From: Heliocybe sulcata
Lineage: Eukaryota; Basidiomycota; Agaricomycetes; Gloeophyllales; Gloeophyllaceae
Direction of reading: 5' to 3'
Assembly: GCA_004369045.1 (NCBI GenBank)
Contig: ML213507.1
Location: 176,078-240,077, forward strand
DNA: 64,000 nucleotides
Part shown: positions 24,154 to 35,161 of the stretch, one piece after another
How the letters are laid out: each line of letters opens with the position of its first letter
Numbering within the stretch: the first letter of the stretch is position 1
Program-made: the position numbers and the translations under genes
Notes under the pieces: model-generated
Told to the model about the DNA's origin: nothing
Database searches by the model: none
Seen by the model: only the letters and a program-made list of their open reading frames with translations

Positions 24154-24535
24154 GTCCTGATCTTGGAATTCGCGCGGGTATCATGAATTGGTTCAGATAC
24201 CATGGAGGTGTCGTATGTCCACCGTAGAAAGTGCTGTGATAACTTATCTTCGTTCCTTGTCACTTGGATTGACCGCAAAGTCCCCGCAGCGTCATGTTCC
24301 GACCAACGAGAACCGGCCTTTCAGCCTGGTCCATCAGATATTCCACTCATCGCGAAGTCTTGATATTGCCATTAGGTCGCCAGTCGTCATCTGCACCCAG
24401 GACATCCTCATCAGCAGGCGGTTGACATTCGAGGGACCTCGCTGGTATGCGTCCGCGATGGCGGGTGCAGTCGGACCCGCCACCAACGTCCCAGGCATCG
24501 GAAGTCAATCTGCGCTCAAAATAATCACCTCGAAA
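24154..24535 (+). repeat. Inverted repeat, copy A (about 0.38 kb)
   Basis: This block is repeated in opposite orientation at 27170-27563. The best-matched core begins catctgcacccaggacatcc and includes cattcgagggacctcgctgg and gcatcggaagtcaatct. The two differ by scattered substitutions and small indels, including a roughly 12-bp insertion in copy B. A weaker, shorter relative of its right end lies near 24.73-24.82 kb. Splice-like signals at similar places suggest it derives from a gene or an exon unit, but no intact protein is readable. Confidence 0.75.
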
Positions 24536-24980
24536 TAGGCAGAGACTACAGACGTCCGACGCACCTGTTCCAAGCTCGAGTGCGTGGACTGAGCTCGAGA
24601 CGCACTGAAACAGAGAGTGGCACCCTGCCGTAGATTGATAGGTTTATCCCCCGAATACCGTGTAGCTGAGCGGATGTAGCAGCGAATGGTCCTGTCCTGG
24701 TGCGGCTGTAGCGTCACCGGTCATTTATTCGCAACCGACGTCCTAGCCATTAATAGTCAATCTGCACTGAAAGCAATCAGCGCACAATTAGTGGCGTGGA
24801 GACAAGCGACGTACCTATCATAGACCTCATACTTCGACCGCACTGAGATTAAAGTTAATAGGACTCTCGACACCACCACTGACGCAGAATTTAGAAAGCT
24901 ATAGTAGATTCATATCTCCGGCCCACAAAGCATTTACCCTATACCAGTCAGTCCAGATCCTCGGACAGGACATACTAGTC
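24536..24980. other. Gap with a degenerate relative of repeat A
   Basis: Around 24.73-24.82 kb the sequence resembles the right end of repeat A (shared agtcaatctgc block followed by a similar acctg/cgacg stretch). This suggests an older tandem duplication. Otherwise nothing is seen; the right end is the 3' flank of the next minus-strand gene. Confidence 0.4.
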
Positions 24981-26471
24981 CTACCAGTCCGAAAACCCGA
25001 CTAACCTCCCATTCCAACTCCACCAAATCATCTCATCCTCCTCCTCCTGACCTTCCTCCTCCTCCTCCATCCTCCGCGTCCCCTGGCACCCAACGAACAC
25101 GCCTTCCGTCTTGACGCCCTTTCTCCTGCTGCGCTTCTTGCTGGTGTTATTCACGTCCGCTTCGGGCACGGACGCGATACCAGAGTCGAGCAGGAAGTCG
25201 GAGAGCGTGTGCTCGAGCGCGGACGTCCACATCTGCCGGGGCGTCCACGCGGGGTGGGCGAAGCGCCGCGGGGCGCGAAGCAGGACGTGCGCTTGCGTCG
25301 GGGCTGCACCAACAGACGCTTCAGAATCCGAGCATAAACGAGATCGAAGGCCGAGACTCACCGAGCTCCGAGCTCATTCCCCCCTCCTCCTCGGCACATG
25401 CGTTGGCAAGCGTTCGCGCTAGCAGGCGCTCGGCGGCGCGCAGGTGGTGCTGTTCCTCGGCGTGGCTTTGCTCTGAGGGCGCGGGGCGGTAGAGTATAGG
25501 TGTGGAACGCGGGTTGGGGGAGTCGGAGAGGGGCAGAGCTGAGGGTTTGAAGTGGGAGCGAGGGACGGGGGTAGGCGGAGCAGGGGAGCTGGGGGGAGAG
25601 GAGGCGAATGCGGATGGAGAGGGAGAGGGAGAGCGGGAGAGCGGTGGGGAGGATGCGGAGGACTCATCGTCAGAATCGGGTGGGACGTCCGCGTCAGACT
25701 CTTCCTCGTCGTCATCCGAGTCCGCGGCACTCCCTTCAGACGCATAGCCTGCCTCTGCATTTTGCGGCGCCCGGTCGTCTTGCTCTTCCCACAATCTGAC
25801 TTCGAGGCCGCCGAGGACGAGCACAACGCGTGAGTTTGCCGCGTTGACGCTGGGGCCCAGGACGATCATGATGTGGGCCTGTTCTCCGTCTCTCTCGTGT
25901 GGCTTTGGTTGAGGACTAGCCCGCTTAGCGAGCGCAGTGGATAACATTGTGAATGTCGTCTGGAGATGGGATGAGAGTGTGTCGAATGAGTTGAGCAGGT
26001 CTTGGCGTTTCTTGGTAGAGCGAGACTCTGCCTAGTGAGACGTCGCGTTATTTGGGCATTAGACTCGTGGATAACTATGCATTTACCTGCGAAGCTGACA
26101 TCCTCATCATCTGCGCAATAGGACTAGAGGAATAAACATCAGCATAAGCACGACCCATGAATGAATCATGAAGGCCGAAAGCAAGCTTACAATGGTATCT
26201 GGCCCTTGAGGAAGAGTACGTGTCCAAACAATGACAATGCCAGTGTCGCCGCCATCGACGTCGTCACCCGATCATGCGCCAGGACCATCGATGGAACCTT
26301 GATGCTCTTCGTCATATCGAATGGAGAGTTGTTCTGTGCAGATAGCCCAAGCGGCTCGTTTGTCGAGGGCATAACATGCGACGGTGCTCTAGTAGGCGTA
26401 TTAGAAGTCTCGCGGAAGACTTTGAAAGGGTTTGTGGTAGGAGCTGGCGGGTCAAGAAAAGGTTTAAACAT
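24981..26471 (-). CDS. Conserved Agaricomycete protein of unknown function
   Basis: I do not know its function. The start is MFKPFLDPPAPTTNPFKVF at 26471; an upstream in-frame codon at 26612 is GTG, so it is not used. The N-terminal part (AHDRVTTSMAATLALSLFGH) is hydrophobic and may be a membrane or buried helix. Short exons give SPIAQMMRMSASQ and then KKRQDLLNSFDTLSSHLQTT. A central Ser/Asp/Glu/Pro-rich low-complexity region follows, then a C-terminal block (RAAERLLARTLANACAEEEG, HPAWTPRQMWTSALEHTLSD) and a basic/acidic end with Glu repeats, closing at WWSWNGRLVGFSDW. It sits between the two arms of the inverted repeat, and its 5' end faces the broken methyltransferase copy. Confidence 0.7.
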
Positions 26472-26571
26472 GGCTCCTTGATGGTTTCCGAGGAGTGGTT
26501 GTGGCAAGAGAGAAGAGGTGACGCGTGGCAACGCATCGCCCTCGTTCAATGCGGTAGACGCGTGCCTATCA

Positions 26572-27125
26572 CGTGGCCGCGGTTTGAATACCCGCCAAGC
26601 GCTCGGGATCACATGACCCTATATTGACGCGTCTGCCGCGGCTGCGTCCGGCGACCAGCCACTAACTCAGTGCTCTGACTGGGTCTGCTGCGAAACGTAC
26701 TGCTCGTCCTCTCAAGTTGTTGAAAAACCTCTGCGATATGCCACTAGTGCGAGCGAAACATTCCTCCATTCCTAGTCTGACTCGGGCGAAGCCAGTGAAA
26801 AGTTAAAACAAGCGATGACCTTGGTTCATGAATATTCCTCAGATTAACTTAAGTTGGATTAATTGTATATGTTGGGCATTTCTGCATTTACATATCCTCA
26901 CTAAGACCGAATGTGACGCTTTTGGGACTAACTCTGGAAAGGTAGCATCCCTCCGCCCATTCTTCAGCAGAAGTCCGTCGAATGACCTGATTACGCAGGA
27001 AGTGACAGACCACCAATGGGCTGTGGGTGATCATATATTACAAGTCCCAGGGGACATATAAGCAATGGGGCTTTGGTGTATTCCCTATGCGCTTCCCGTC
27101 GCACAGCGCTGCGCTCACGTCGGCG
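26572..27125 (+). pseudogene. Broken partial copy of the MGMT locus
   Basis: The sequence matches about 14372-15296 at high identity. It includes part of the promoter (tatattgacgcgtc near 26620), exon 1 from its ATG near 26738, both first introns, exon 2, and the start of exon 3 (GTGACAGACCACCAATGGGC). About 360 bp are then missing: exon 3 onward is deleted and the copy resumes at the last codons and 3' flank. Because introns are kept, it arose by DNA duplication and not through mRNA. Exon 1 of the copy carries an in-frame TAA (KPVKS then stop) if read straight on. The active-site exon is gone, so no methyltransferase can be made. Confidence 0.88.
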
Positions 27126-27169
27126 CACTAGAGCTCGAAATAGGTGTGCCAGATTCAAATGTCCATTTA

Positions 27170-27563
27170 GGAATGATTGTTTTGATTGTAGATTGACTTC
27201 CGATGCCTAGGGATTCGCTGGCGGGTTTGATTGCACCCGCCATCGCGGATGCAAACCAGCGAGGTCCCTCGAATGTCAACTGTCTGCTGTTCAGCCTGCT
27301 GATGAGGATGTCCTGGGTGCAGATGACGACTGGTGATCTGGAGACGACAAGGAATTTCCTGGATCACGATGAGTAGAGCATCTGATAGACTGTGGCTTGG
27401 ACGCCACTCACGGTCGTTCTCATTAGTTGGAAGATGACGCCGCGGGCATTTTATGGTCGCTACCCGACAAGAGACGAAGATAGGTTATGACATCATTTTC
27501 CAGGGGGACATTTGGTCTGACCAATTCACGATCGTTGATACCCGCACGAATTCCAAAATCAGG
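27170..27563 (-). repeat. Inverted repeat, copy B
   Basis: Reverse-complement partner of 24154-24535. It begins about 45 bp after the end of the methyltransferase copy. Read on the plus strand it contains a 53-codon ATG frame near 27207-27370 (MPRDSLAGLIAPAIADANQR...), with a related 54-55-codon frame in copy A on the opposite strand. Both share the segment QRGPSNVN and MRMSWVQMTTGDL. The shared frame may be a fossil exon or chance. Confidence 0.75.
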
Positions 27564-27940
27564 AAGAGCATATCTTATGTCGCTATAATCGCTCGTTATG
27601 GCTCCCGGCCGTGTTCCTCAAAAAGCTACTAGAGTTGACGGACGCTAAGAATGCCCCGTCCCCGCGCTCTCCGACGGCGGAACAAGTGCGAGATGCACGA
27701 GATCGCGGGCGTAAAGAGCGACCCCAGGCCGAGGCCGAGGCCCACACCTTGCACATTTACAGGTAAAGCATCTGAACCGTATGTGCCTGATATCCTATAG
27801 TACATCATTCAAGGCTCTTCCATCCCGAATTCCCTCGTATTGCAGATGAGTAGTCCTATGCCATTGTCGATCTTCTGTTTGTGCTGACTAGTATTCACGG
27901 ACAGTGGCACAAGAGTCTAGTGCAAGTGCAGGTTGCTGCG
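27564..27940. other. Short gap
   Basis: 3' flank of the small secreted-protein gene. No gene or element is recognised. Confidence 0.4.
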
Positions 27941-28165
27941 TTAATGATCAGTACTGTCACTCCCTAGAAATTCCTCGTATACGAGGGCAAGATGACGACT
28001 TACTGGTCTGAGGACTAGGTGCAGCTTCCCGCTGCACGTTCGTCTGAAAATCCGTGATAAATCATCAACGGATTATTTTCCAGTATCGGCTGTACTCACC
28101 GCAGGACTGGCCACCACAGCGCCCAGGACAGAAGCAACTGCGACGACGATCGTGAAGAAGCGCAT
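27941..28165 (-). CDS. Small secreted protein
   Basis: A tiny spliced gene. The ATG at 28165 starts a clear signal peptide, MRFFTIVVAVASVLGAVVAS, with predicted cleavage at about residue 20. Two introns (donors GTGAGTACAG and GTAAGTCG) lead to TNVQREAAPSPQT. With the first usable acceptor (TTTCTAG) the protein ends RSDSTDH, about 42 residues. With a second acceptor about 15 nt later the frame would instead run on to a Cys-rich end (CTCTRLLCHC) stopping near 27895. A TATA box lies 35 bp upstream of the ATG. I infer a secreted peptide of unknown role (surface-active, effector-like or signalling); it has no CaaX end, so it is not a classical mating pheromone. Confidence 0.55.
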
Positions 28166-28199
28166 TTCTGGCACCGCGGTGCGCTCAGTGGGACGCAGG

Positions 28200-28206
28200 C
28201 TTTATA
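28200..28206 (-). promoter_or_regulatory. TATA box of the small secreted-protein gene
   Basis: TATAAAG on the minus strand, 35 bp upstream of the ATG at 28165. The match and short spacing support a real start there. Confidence 0.55.
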
Positions 28207-30195
28207 AGATCCTGGCGTCTGCTGTGATTATCAAGCGTCCTACCTAGTCGGAGGCATCTGTGGAACACGCTACTGCGGTGTGCACGAGTCGACCTGATGC
28301 AGTAGGTTGAGGAAACTAACACGCATAGAGGCGCCGTGTGGCGTCCTATACCGGCGCTGTCCTGGGAGCGGGACGTGCTAGTGACGCCTGTGGTCTGATT
28401 CCGCAGCTACGGGATATGACAGACAGTGGCAGGCCGCAGGAAAGCCGAGATGCTTGTATACGTAAGATCGCAGACGACAGAGCGTACCACGAGGGGCGGA
28501 GGAACATGGTGTCTGCAGCGTCTAAAAGAGTCAGTAATTCTCCCTGAAAAAGTCAACTGAGTCCAGCTGGAAACGCGCTTTTGCATCGATCTTACCTTGG
28601 CAGTAACGACACCGCCAACATAATTGAAGGTGCAGCTGGAACTTACGCTGGATGCTTCTAACCGCTCGACTTCGGCTTACAGCCAGACTTCGGTGGATTG
28701 GCTATACAGGAAGGGGCTGCGGAACCTGATTCTGGTGAGCCCCTGCTCATGGCATTACGTGCTTCTTATACGCCGGTATTGAGCAGACACTATCTGCATA
28801 TAGTCACCCTGTTACACCAAGTTGGAGCATATCGCCTGCTGAATATTCGTCAAGGACAAGCTCTAGAATCGAATAGGAAGACCGTCGGTATGTGTAAGTC
28901 GAGCCTAGAGGGCTAGAAATCAAGCATCATGGATCAGAAGGTGGATACCATGGTGCTGCAACTAGGCATACAGAACGATATTGGACTTCTTCAAGCAGAT
29001 CATTCCCCACTCCAGCGTACCCATAATCCTTGTGCTGCTCACCAACGTTCGCGTAATGCCATTTGCGTAACGGTACCGGTGAATAAGCACTGCTATTGGT
29101 AAGTGCACTCGATATCTGTAGCGAGAGGCTTCGAATGAGACGCGAGCCGAGCTCGCAGATCAGTCAAGTTACCGGCGGTGAGTTGAATGTCATCACGCGG
29201 CCTCAGATCAAAAATGAGAGTGCACAGATCCCCGACGATAGATGTCTTGCGCTCAGACTTGCACTAGGCAATCTTGGCCGTCATACTCAGCTGAATTTGA
29301 GGTAGTATTCAGAACTTAGTTCCTCTTAGACTCTGAATTATGATTCGCGTTATCAGGTATGTCGCTCACACTGCTGGTTCTCGGGCATCGCTATCTCATT
29401 TGGCGATAGCGCTGCACGCTTCCTTGATCATGACCTGGAATCTCGACTGCTATCCGGCGATATGTTGGTTGCTATAGAGCGCTCGCTCTTAGATTCCTCA
29501 TAAAGGAAGTTATTCTTGCAGTCGCCTTGCGCCACATCTGCGATGTCCTCGTTCCAACGCTGTCGCCATCAGGATCAAACCGGGGATGCCTCAAGTGGTC
29601 TGTATTTTCCCACTTTCCGGTAATCTGTGGGCCCGTCCGATTGTAGACGTTCCCATACTACGCGACAACCTCATATGGACGTATGTGAGTATGCAGCTTC
29701 GAGTTTAGAGGTCTCATTTGGCTGAGCAGTAGAACGAGTATGCTCTAGATGCGTAGGACCAATGATAACCTGGCTGTCAACCACCGGAATTACCGCAGCT
29801 CATTAGAACCCTACAGTGGAGGGAGTGAAGTCTCAGCCATCGCACAGGATGACTTTTGCGAATGGCTCGACGCTCAGAGATCGGTGCATGGTGTATGCAT
29901 CCTCGAGCTCGCCACTATATGGCAGCATCCCGCCTTGACGAGAGCTCTAGCAGCAAGCGTAAGCCGACTACCTTAGATCTATGACACTGCGCGTGTCTAG
30001 GTACGATGAACCTCGGGCGCCTTGCTGTGGATCGTGCTTCTCTGGCCTTGGCTAGTGAGTGCTTCTATCCGTCCCTTTCTTACCCGATAGTCCTCACGGA
30101 CATGTTGATGACCACATGCCCTCTGATCGACATGGTTTGTGCAATCGGCCATAACCACCAAATAACCTAAGCATGCACATAGACACCCGAGGCCA
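28207..30195. other. Two-kilobase gene-poor stretch
   Basis: Several plus-strand frames of 65-75 codons (28338-28547, 28698-28916, 29096-29305, 29749-29976) occur, but none has recognisable motifs or convincing splice partners. I see no transposon ends. Together with 23.7-27.9 kb this makes a rearranged, gene-poor segment. Confidence 0.45.
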
Positions 30196-30203
30196 TATAT
30201 AAG
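30196..30203 (+). promoter_or_regulatory. TATA box of the prenyltransferase gene
   Basis: TATATAAG, 54 bp upstream of the ATG at 30250; good core-promoter match and spacing. Confidence 0.6.
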
Positions 30204-30249
30204 CCTTCTAGTGTCCGAGATATGGGAGACATCCACTCTTACTACCCTC

Positions 30250-31581
30250 ATGGCACCCGCTAAATCATCAGAGGATACGCCCCTCGTTCGTCTCATATCC
30301 GCTGTCTCCAAGCCTCAGCCATGGTGGCAGCCGTACTGGGAGCTGTCCCGGATGACGCACTGGCCTCGGGGCACCATGCTCATGTTCTGGCCTTGTGGTG
30401 AGAGATTCCTACTCTCGCATCAACGACCGCGTTTTAACTCGTCTCTTCAGTATGGGGTTACATTCTAGGATGCCACGGAAAGCCCGCGGATCCCCTGGTA
30501 CTCTTGAAATACGCTGCTGGATTCTTGATTGCCAACACGATCTTGCATTGTGCCATCTGCACCCTCAACGACATATGCGACATCGACTTTGACCGCCAAG
30601 TTGGTTCGTACTCGATTCTATCCTTTCATTCCTCGACCTACCTAACACGAGCGACTTAGAGCGGACCAAGAACCGGCCTCTTCCGTCCGGACGGCTGTCC
30701 CTCTTCCAAGCTTGGGTCTTCCTCTTCCTCCAACTCGCCATCTTCTTTGCGATGCTATCCGCTGTGAACAAGGAAGCGTGAGCCCAGCACTCTCAACCAG
30801 TGTTTGTACTCTCTAAAGAAATGGCATCTCCAGATTCATCTGTGGCGCCTTCGGCGTCTTCCCCATCCACGCTCTCTATCCGCTCATGAAGCGGTGGACG
30901 AACTGGCCCCAAGCCTGGCTCGGTATGTCCGTCCCCAATCTCCACGGGCCCTCACTGACCCACGGCAGGTCTCGCCATGGGCTGGGGAGTCCCTACAGCC
31001 TGGCTGATGTCCTCACCCGACGACTACCGATCGCCAGCAATGTGGGTCCTAACATTCGGTATTCCCTGGTACGAATCCCTACTCTTCGTCCACCATCACC
31101 GTTATTGATCCTCGAGGTTGCAGCTGGACGATTGTCTACGACACGATCTACGCGTGCCAGGTCAGCTCAACGGTCCGTTCATACCATGCGTTTGCCTTAC
31201 GATATCGCGCCTGCAGGACCGCAAAGACGACATCAAAGCCGGCGTCAAATCATGCGCCGTCCTATTCGGCGACTACGTGAAGCAGATCCTCGCCCTCTTT
31301 GCCGCCGCCTTTGTAGGCGCTCTCGTGTACGCAGGCGTGGAGTCTGGCCAAGGGTGGCTCTACTACGCCGTCGCCGTCGGAGGCTGCGCTGCGCATTTTG
31401 CGTGGCAGCTGATCACGCTGGATCTCGACAACGGCGAGGACTGCCAGTACAAATTCGATGTGAGCGCTTCCACGTATGTCATGTGGCCGAACACTGATGC
31501 ATGATGAACGCCTGGAAGACAAATAGCCAGTTAGGCTACCTTGTCACTGCCGGCCTCCTGGGACAGTGGTACCTGAAGTAG
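30250..31581 (+). CDS. UbiA-family aromatic prenyltransferase
   Basis: Integral membrane enzyme joining an isoprenyl diphosphate to an aromatic acid (4-hydroxybenzoate polyprenyltransferase family). Start MAPAKSSEDTPLVRLISAVS. Seven exons keep the frame. The first Asp-rich Mg-diphosphate motif is NDICDIDFD; the second is the DRKDD of TIYACQDRKDDIKAGVKS. Hydrophobic helices include AAGFLIANTILHCAIC, LFLQLAIFFAMLSAV and ILALFAAAFVGALVYAG. About 320 residues, the normal length. The last intron uses a GTATGT donor near 31471, giving DVSASTQLGYLVTAGLLGQW. No mitochondrial presequence is evident, and the usual DKPIG-type segment reads HWPRG. It may therefore be a paralogue for specialised metabolism and not the ubiquinone enzyme Coq2; this is inference. 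Confidence 0.87.
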
Positions 31582-31901
31582 GATGATCCACTCTGCGCCT
31601 CAGTCGCCTAACTGCGGCTTCGGACTTCTTCAGTTCTTTGTCTCGATCTCTTTAGAAGTATTTATGCTTCGGTGCCGCTCAGGCGGGTACAACACTCCCC
31701 ATACAAGGAATGTTTTATCTTCCTACATAAATAGAGAACAGAACGAAGGTTGGGAATCATAGAGCCTATTGTACATACGTGTATTAAGAAAGCATAGAAA
31801 GGTTACGGGTTTTGTCGATATTGGCTGCGAAAGAGCATACACATCAACCATCCGTTCAAATTTTCCGACATTCCATCCCCCTACTTATCCTCTACCTGAC
31901 T
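31582..31901. other. Convergent 3' flanks
   Basis: 320 bp between the stop codons of the prenyltransferase (+) and the low-complexity protein (-). AT-rich patches with aaataga-type sequence near 31730 fit 3' UTR and termination signals. Nothing else is seen. Confidence 0.5.
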
Positions 31902-34900
31902 TTAGAGTGTGTGTCCGGCCCCATCGCCGTTCGGAAGCCTGCTTCCAAGGGTCTGCCTCAGCAACAACTCCACCCGTTCTCTCTCATCACTGATACGCCT
32001 CATCTCGTCCCTCCACCGAGCCTCCCTCTGCTCATAAATGTTCCCAAGCGCGCCCAGACTGCCCAAAGCAGCCTCCAAGGCGCGTTTTAGGTCCTCTTCG
32101 CGCGAGCTCGAGCTTACATCCGAGCCATCAGCCGATACGTCAGAGTGGAGGGCCAGTCGCTCAACGAGAGACGTCATCCTGGAACGGGTAATTCGACGTT
32201 GCGAAGCAATGTGGGTGAAGGACGTGCGAATCGAAGCCATTGCAGGCGAGTGTCGCAAAGACGGGTCTCGTTTGATCGATCTCGAGGTCAAGGCATGCAG
32301 CTTTGTGGAGTGTGGCGGCGACGCTAGCAGCACGAGCGTCGTGTCCGTCTGACGGTCGAGTGCCTGGAACTGGATCACAGCGCATGTCATTATCAGCCTC
32401 TCCACGCTGGCAGGAAAGAATGCCACTCACAGCCTGCACTAGCTCATCCCAGCGAGTGTCCCATTTCCTTCTTCGCTTATCGGGATTGCCGATGTATGTA
32501 GGATGGAACTCCAAGTCCAACAGGTCCTCATCATCCTCGTCCTCGTCCTCTTCGTCCACCCACTCGCCGGTGTCGTCCTGTGATACGCCGTTCACCCATT
32601 GCACCTCTCCAGGCTCCTCGACCTTCTCTTCTCCAGCAGTCTCTTCGCCCGATGTATTGTCAGGACTCGTGTCTCTAGGCTGCGTACTCTCTACCCGCGG
32701 AGGCGGCTTCCTCTGCTTTGAAGACGTTTGCACGGCACGGAGATTACTCGACGGCTTAGTGTGTTTCAGTGATTTACCCCGAACGATACGAGGAGGCAGA
32801 AGCTCCAGCGGCTCATGGCTAGGGCTCGACTGGATACTCATGGACGCATCAAACCCGTTCCGCAGGTGACGTGTCGTCGGCAAGAAAGCCCAAGGATTAT
32901 ATCCAGGACCAGGGAACGGCGTCGACGACGGCGACAGCGTAGAGTCAGACATGATTGCCGCATTGTTCATCGCGTAAATCTGCATCTGCCTTGCCAGCTG
33001 CTCCTGGATCGCCGCCGGGTGATTGGGATCATAATTCGACGACTGCTGAGACGGGATGTGACCATGCGCACGGCGGATATGCGTGAACGGGTATGGGTAC
33101 GGCGATCCAATCGGCATTGGCGGCGCGGGACTCGGGCCAAGCTCGGAGCGAAGACCCGATATCAGAGGCGAAGGAGAGGGGGCTGCTGTCTGGCTGTGCG
33201 GAGTAGGAGGGACGGGTGCACCTGGACGGGGAGATGCCATGTAGGCCTGCAGGTAAGCGGACTCGTCAAAGAAGTTCTGCAGCTCCTGCGTGTATGAAAG
33301 GTGCTGAGCTTGTCGACCGGGCACGGCTTGCCGGGTGGATTGTTGGACAGGAGGCTCCAGCATTGTCTCGAAGGTTTGCTCTAACCCCCTCAGCCCAAGC
33401 TGATCCGTAATCCCACCGCGAGTCTTAGCAGCACGGATAGTTTGTTGAAAATCCGCATTCGGGGTTCCATAACGGGCGTCGCCTCCGTACTGAGCGGGTA
33501 AATCGGCAGTAGGCGAACGGGGAGTATAACTTTCGGATTCGGAAGGCGAGAGATTATCTTTATGTTGGTGGTCGTGATCATCTTCAGAGTGCTCGTTCAG
33601 CGTTACATCGTCATCCTCCCTGTGCTCTGCTCGACTGGCACGTCCGTCATCGTGACGATCCTCCCGAGGGCTGTAGCGCACGTCGTTGCCTTCAGGATGG
33701 ATATCTGAAGAGGGAGTCGGGGAAGGGTGACGGTCATTCACCAGCTCGACGTCCCGGCGGTTATATTCAGTAGACCGCCTCTGAGGCGCTTTCGACGTTC
33801 CGACGTTCAAATCCTCCTCGGGCTCTTCCTGTACAGGAAGCGACCGGTCGGGCGTACGGGCCTTGGCAGCTTGCGCAGGAGGGGTCTGGCCAGACAGCTT
33901 CGACACCGCAGGCGGAGTCCCGCGCATCGTCCCCGACTCGGGCGCCGTGACATTCGAGCCCTCGCGGGTCAGCGGGGGTGGAACGCGATTAGGCGCTGGA
34001 TAATACTCCCGCTCGTAGCCATTGTAAACCGCAGTCTGGTCGCTGTCGAGACCGTCCGGAGACGTGTGACGGCGACTCAGCTGGCTATTCGGAGAAGTCG
34101 ACGTGGGCAGAGGCCTTCCTGTTGGACTATCTCTCAAGCCCTGAGTGTTCTGGGGCCGTTCCCGTTGACCCTGCCTACGACCGAGGGAACCCTGGGAGCC
34201 ATCGGAGTCCTTGGGGCTAGCTCTCTCTGAGGACCTGATTCTCTCCAGGGTGTAGTCCTTCGGCGGGGACCCAACAATAGCGCCGCTAGCCGCACCGCCC
34301 GCATATGCCACACCAAAGGTACCGGCAGCCTGCGTCTGCTGCAAGTCAGCACGCTCAATTTCAGCCATCAACTCATCCGTCATTTGCCAGCTACTCTCCA
34401 TCTGCTCATAATTCGTCAAGAACGGAGCCTGAGCTGCGCGATTGATGGGGCGCGGATAGCCAAGGACGGGGTTCGTGCTATACTGGGTCGGGACCTCTGA
34501 TTGGCTCATGGAGTGCTGAGGAGGAGGAGGTGGATGCGGTGGTGATATCCCTTGGCGGATATCGGGCTGACTGAAGCTGTGCATGGGCACCGGGCGTTCC
34601 TGCGCCAGATCCCGAGGACCAGGGATGACATGAGTCGGTGAGATTCGAGAGCTCGGGGGTGGGGATCGTTTGGATTGATGGGATGAATTCGACATGGTCG
34701 GGCTGGGCTGCTGTGCATGCGAGTAGACTAGCGGCACCGATTGACCTTTGATCGCCCTCTGGCGCTCACGGAAGGATGGGGAGGGTGAGGCTTCCCTGGG
34801 CGAAATGTTCATGTTCTGAGGTACACCTTGGAATCAAACAGATACGTGTTAGCAAGACAGCTAGTGTATACGCTCGTGAAGCGCGCAGGAGACCAGAGAA

Positions 34901-35161
34901 ACAAAACGCGTCTCGGGAAAGAGAATACAACGAAACGGGTAAGAGAGGGCCAAGTATGTACCGCAGGATGTATTGGGATTAGAGTGAGACAGAATCTGAC
35001 ATTCAAACGTAATATAAGGCCAGCCATTCTACTGAAGCAGCCACAACTGGACTCGCGCTCCCCGAACGCGATCTTACAAAGAAGGTTCAGTTTGAACGCT
35101 CACCTTGCGGCCCCTGATAGCTCTGAGTCTTCCTGTTGCGCTGAGACGGATCCACAGACAT
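31902..35161 (-). CDS. Large low-complexity protein of unknown function
   Basis: Three exons (35104-35161, 32431-34826, 31902-32369) give 973 residues. The first exon encodes MSVDPSQRNRKTQSYQGPQ, joined across a 277-nt intron, long for this genome. Most of the protein is disordered and rich in Ser, Pro, Gln, Arg and Glu. A short acidic stretch (DEEDEDEDDEDLLDLEFHPT) precedes the best-conserved-looking block, YIGNPDKRRRKWDTRWDELV, followed by FQALDRQTDTTLVLLASPPH and a C-terminal coiled coil (ALGNIYEQREARWRDEMRRI). I do not recognise a named domain. The composition suggests a nuclear or cytoskeletal scaffold, which is a guess. Confidence 0.75.

Noticed and set aside
25502-25833. Gly/Glu/Arg-rich plus-strand frames
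   Set aside because: They are the reverse of the Ser/Pro/Asp low-complexity part of the minus-strand gene at 24981-26471.
24154-27563. Terminal inverted repeats of a DNA transposon
   Set aside because: The arms are too long and diverged, no transposase is present, and no target-site duplication was evident. The enclosed gene looks like a normal conserved host gene.
27941-28165. Mating-type pheromone precursor
   Set aside because: It has a secretory signal peptide and no C-terminal CaaX box; pheromone precursors of these fungi lack a signal peptide and end in CaaX.
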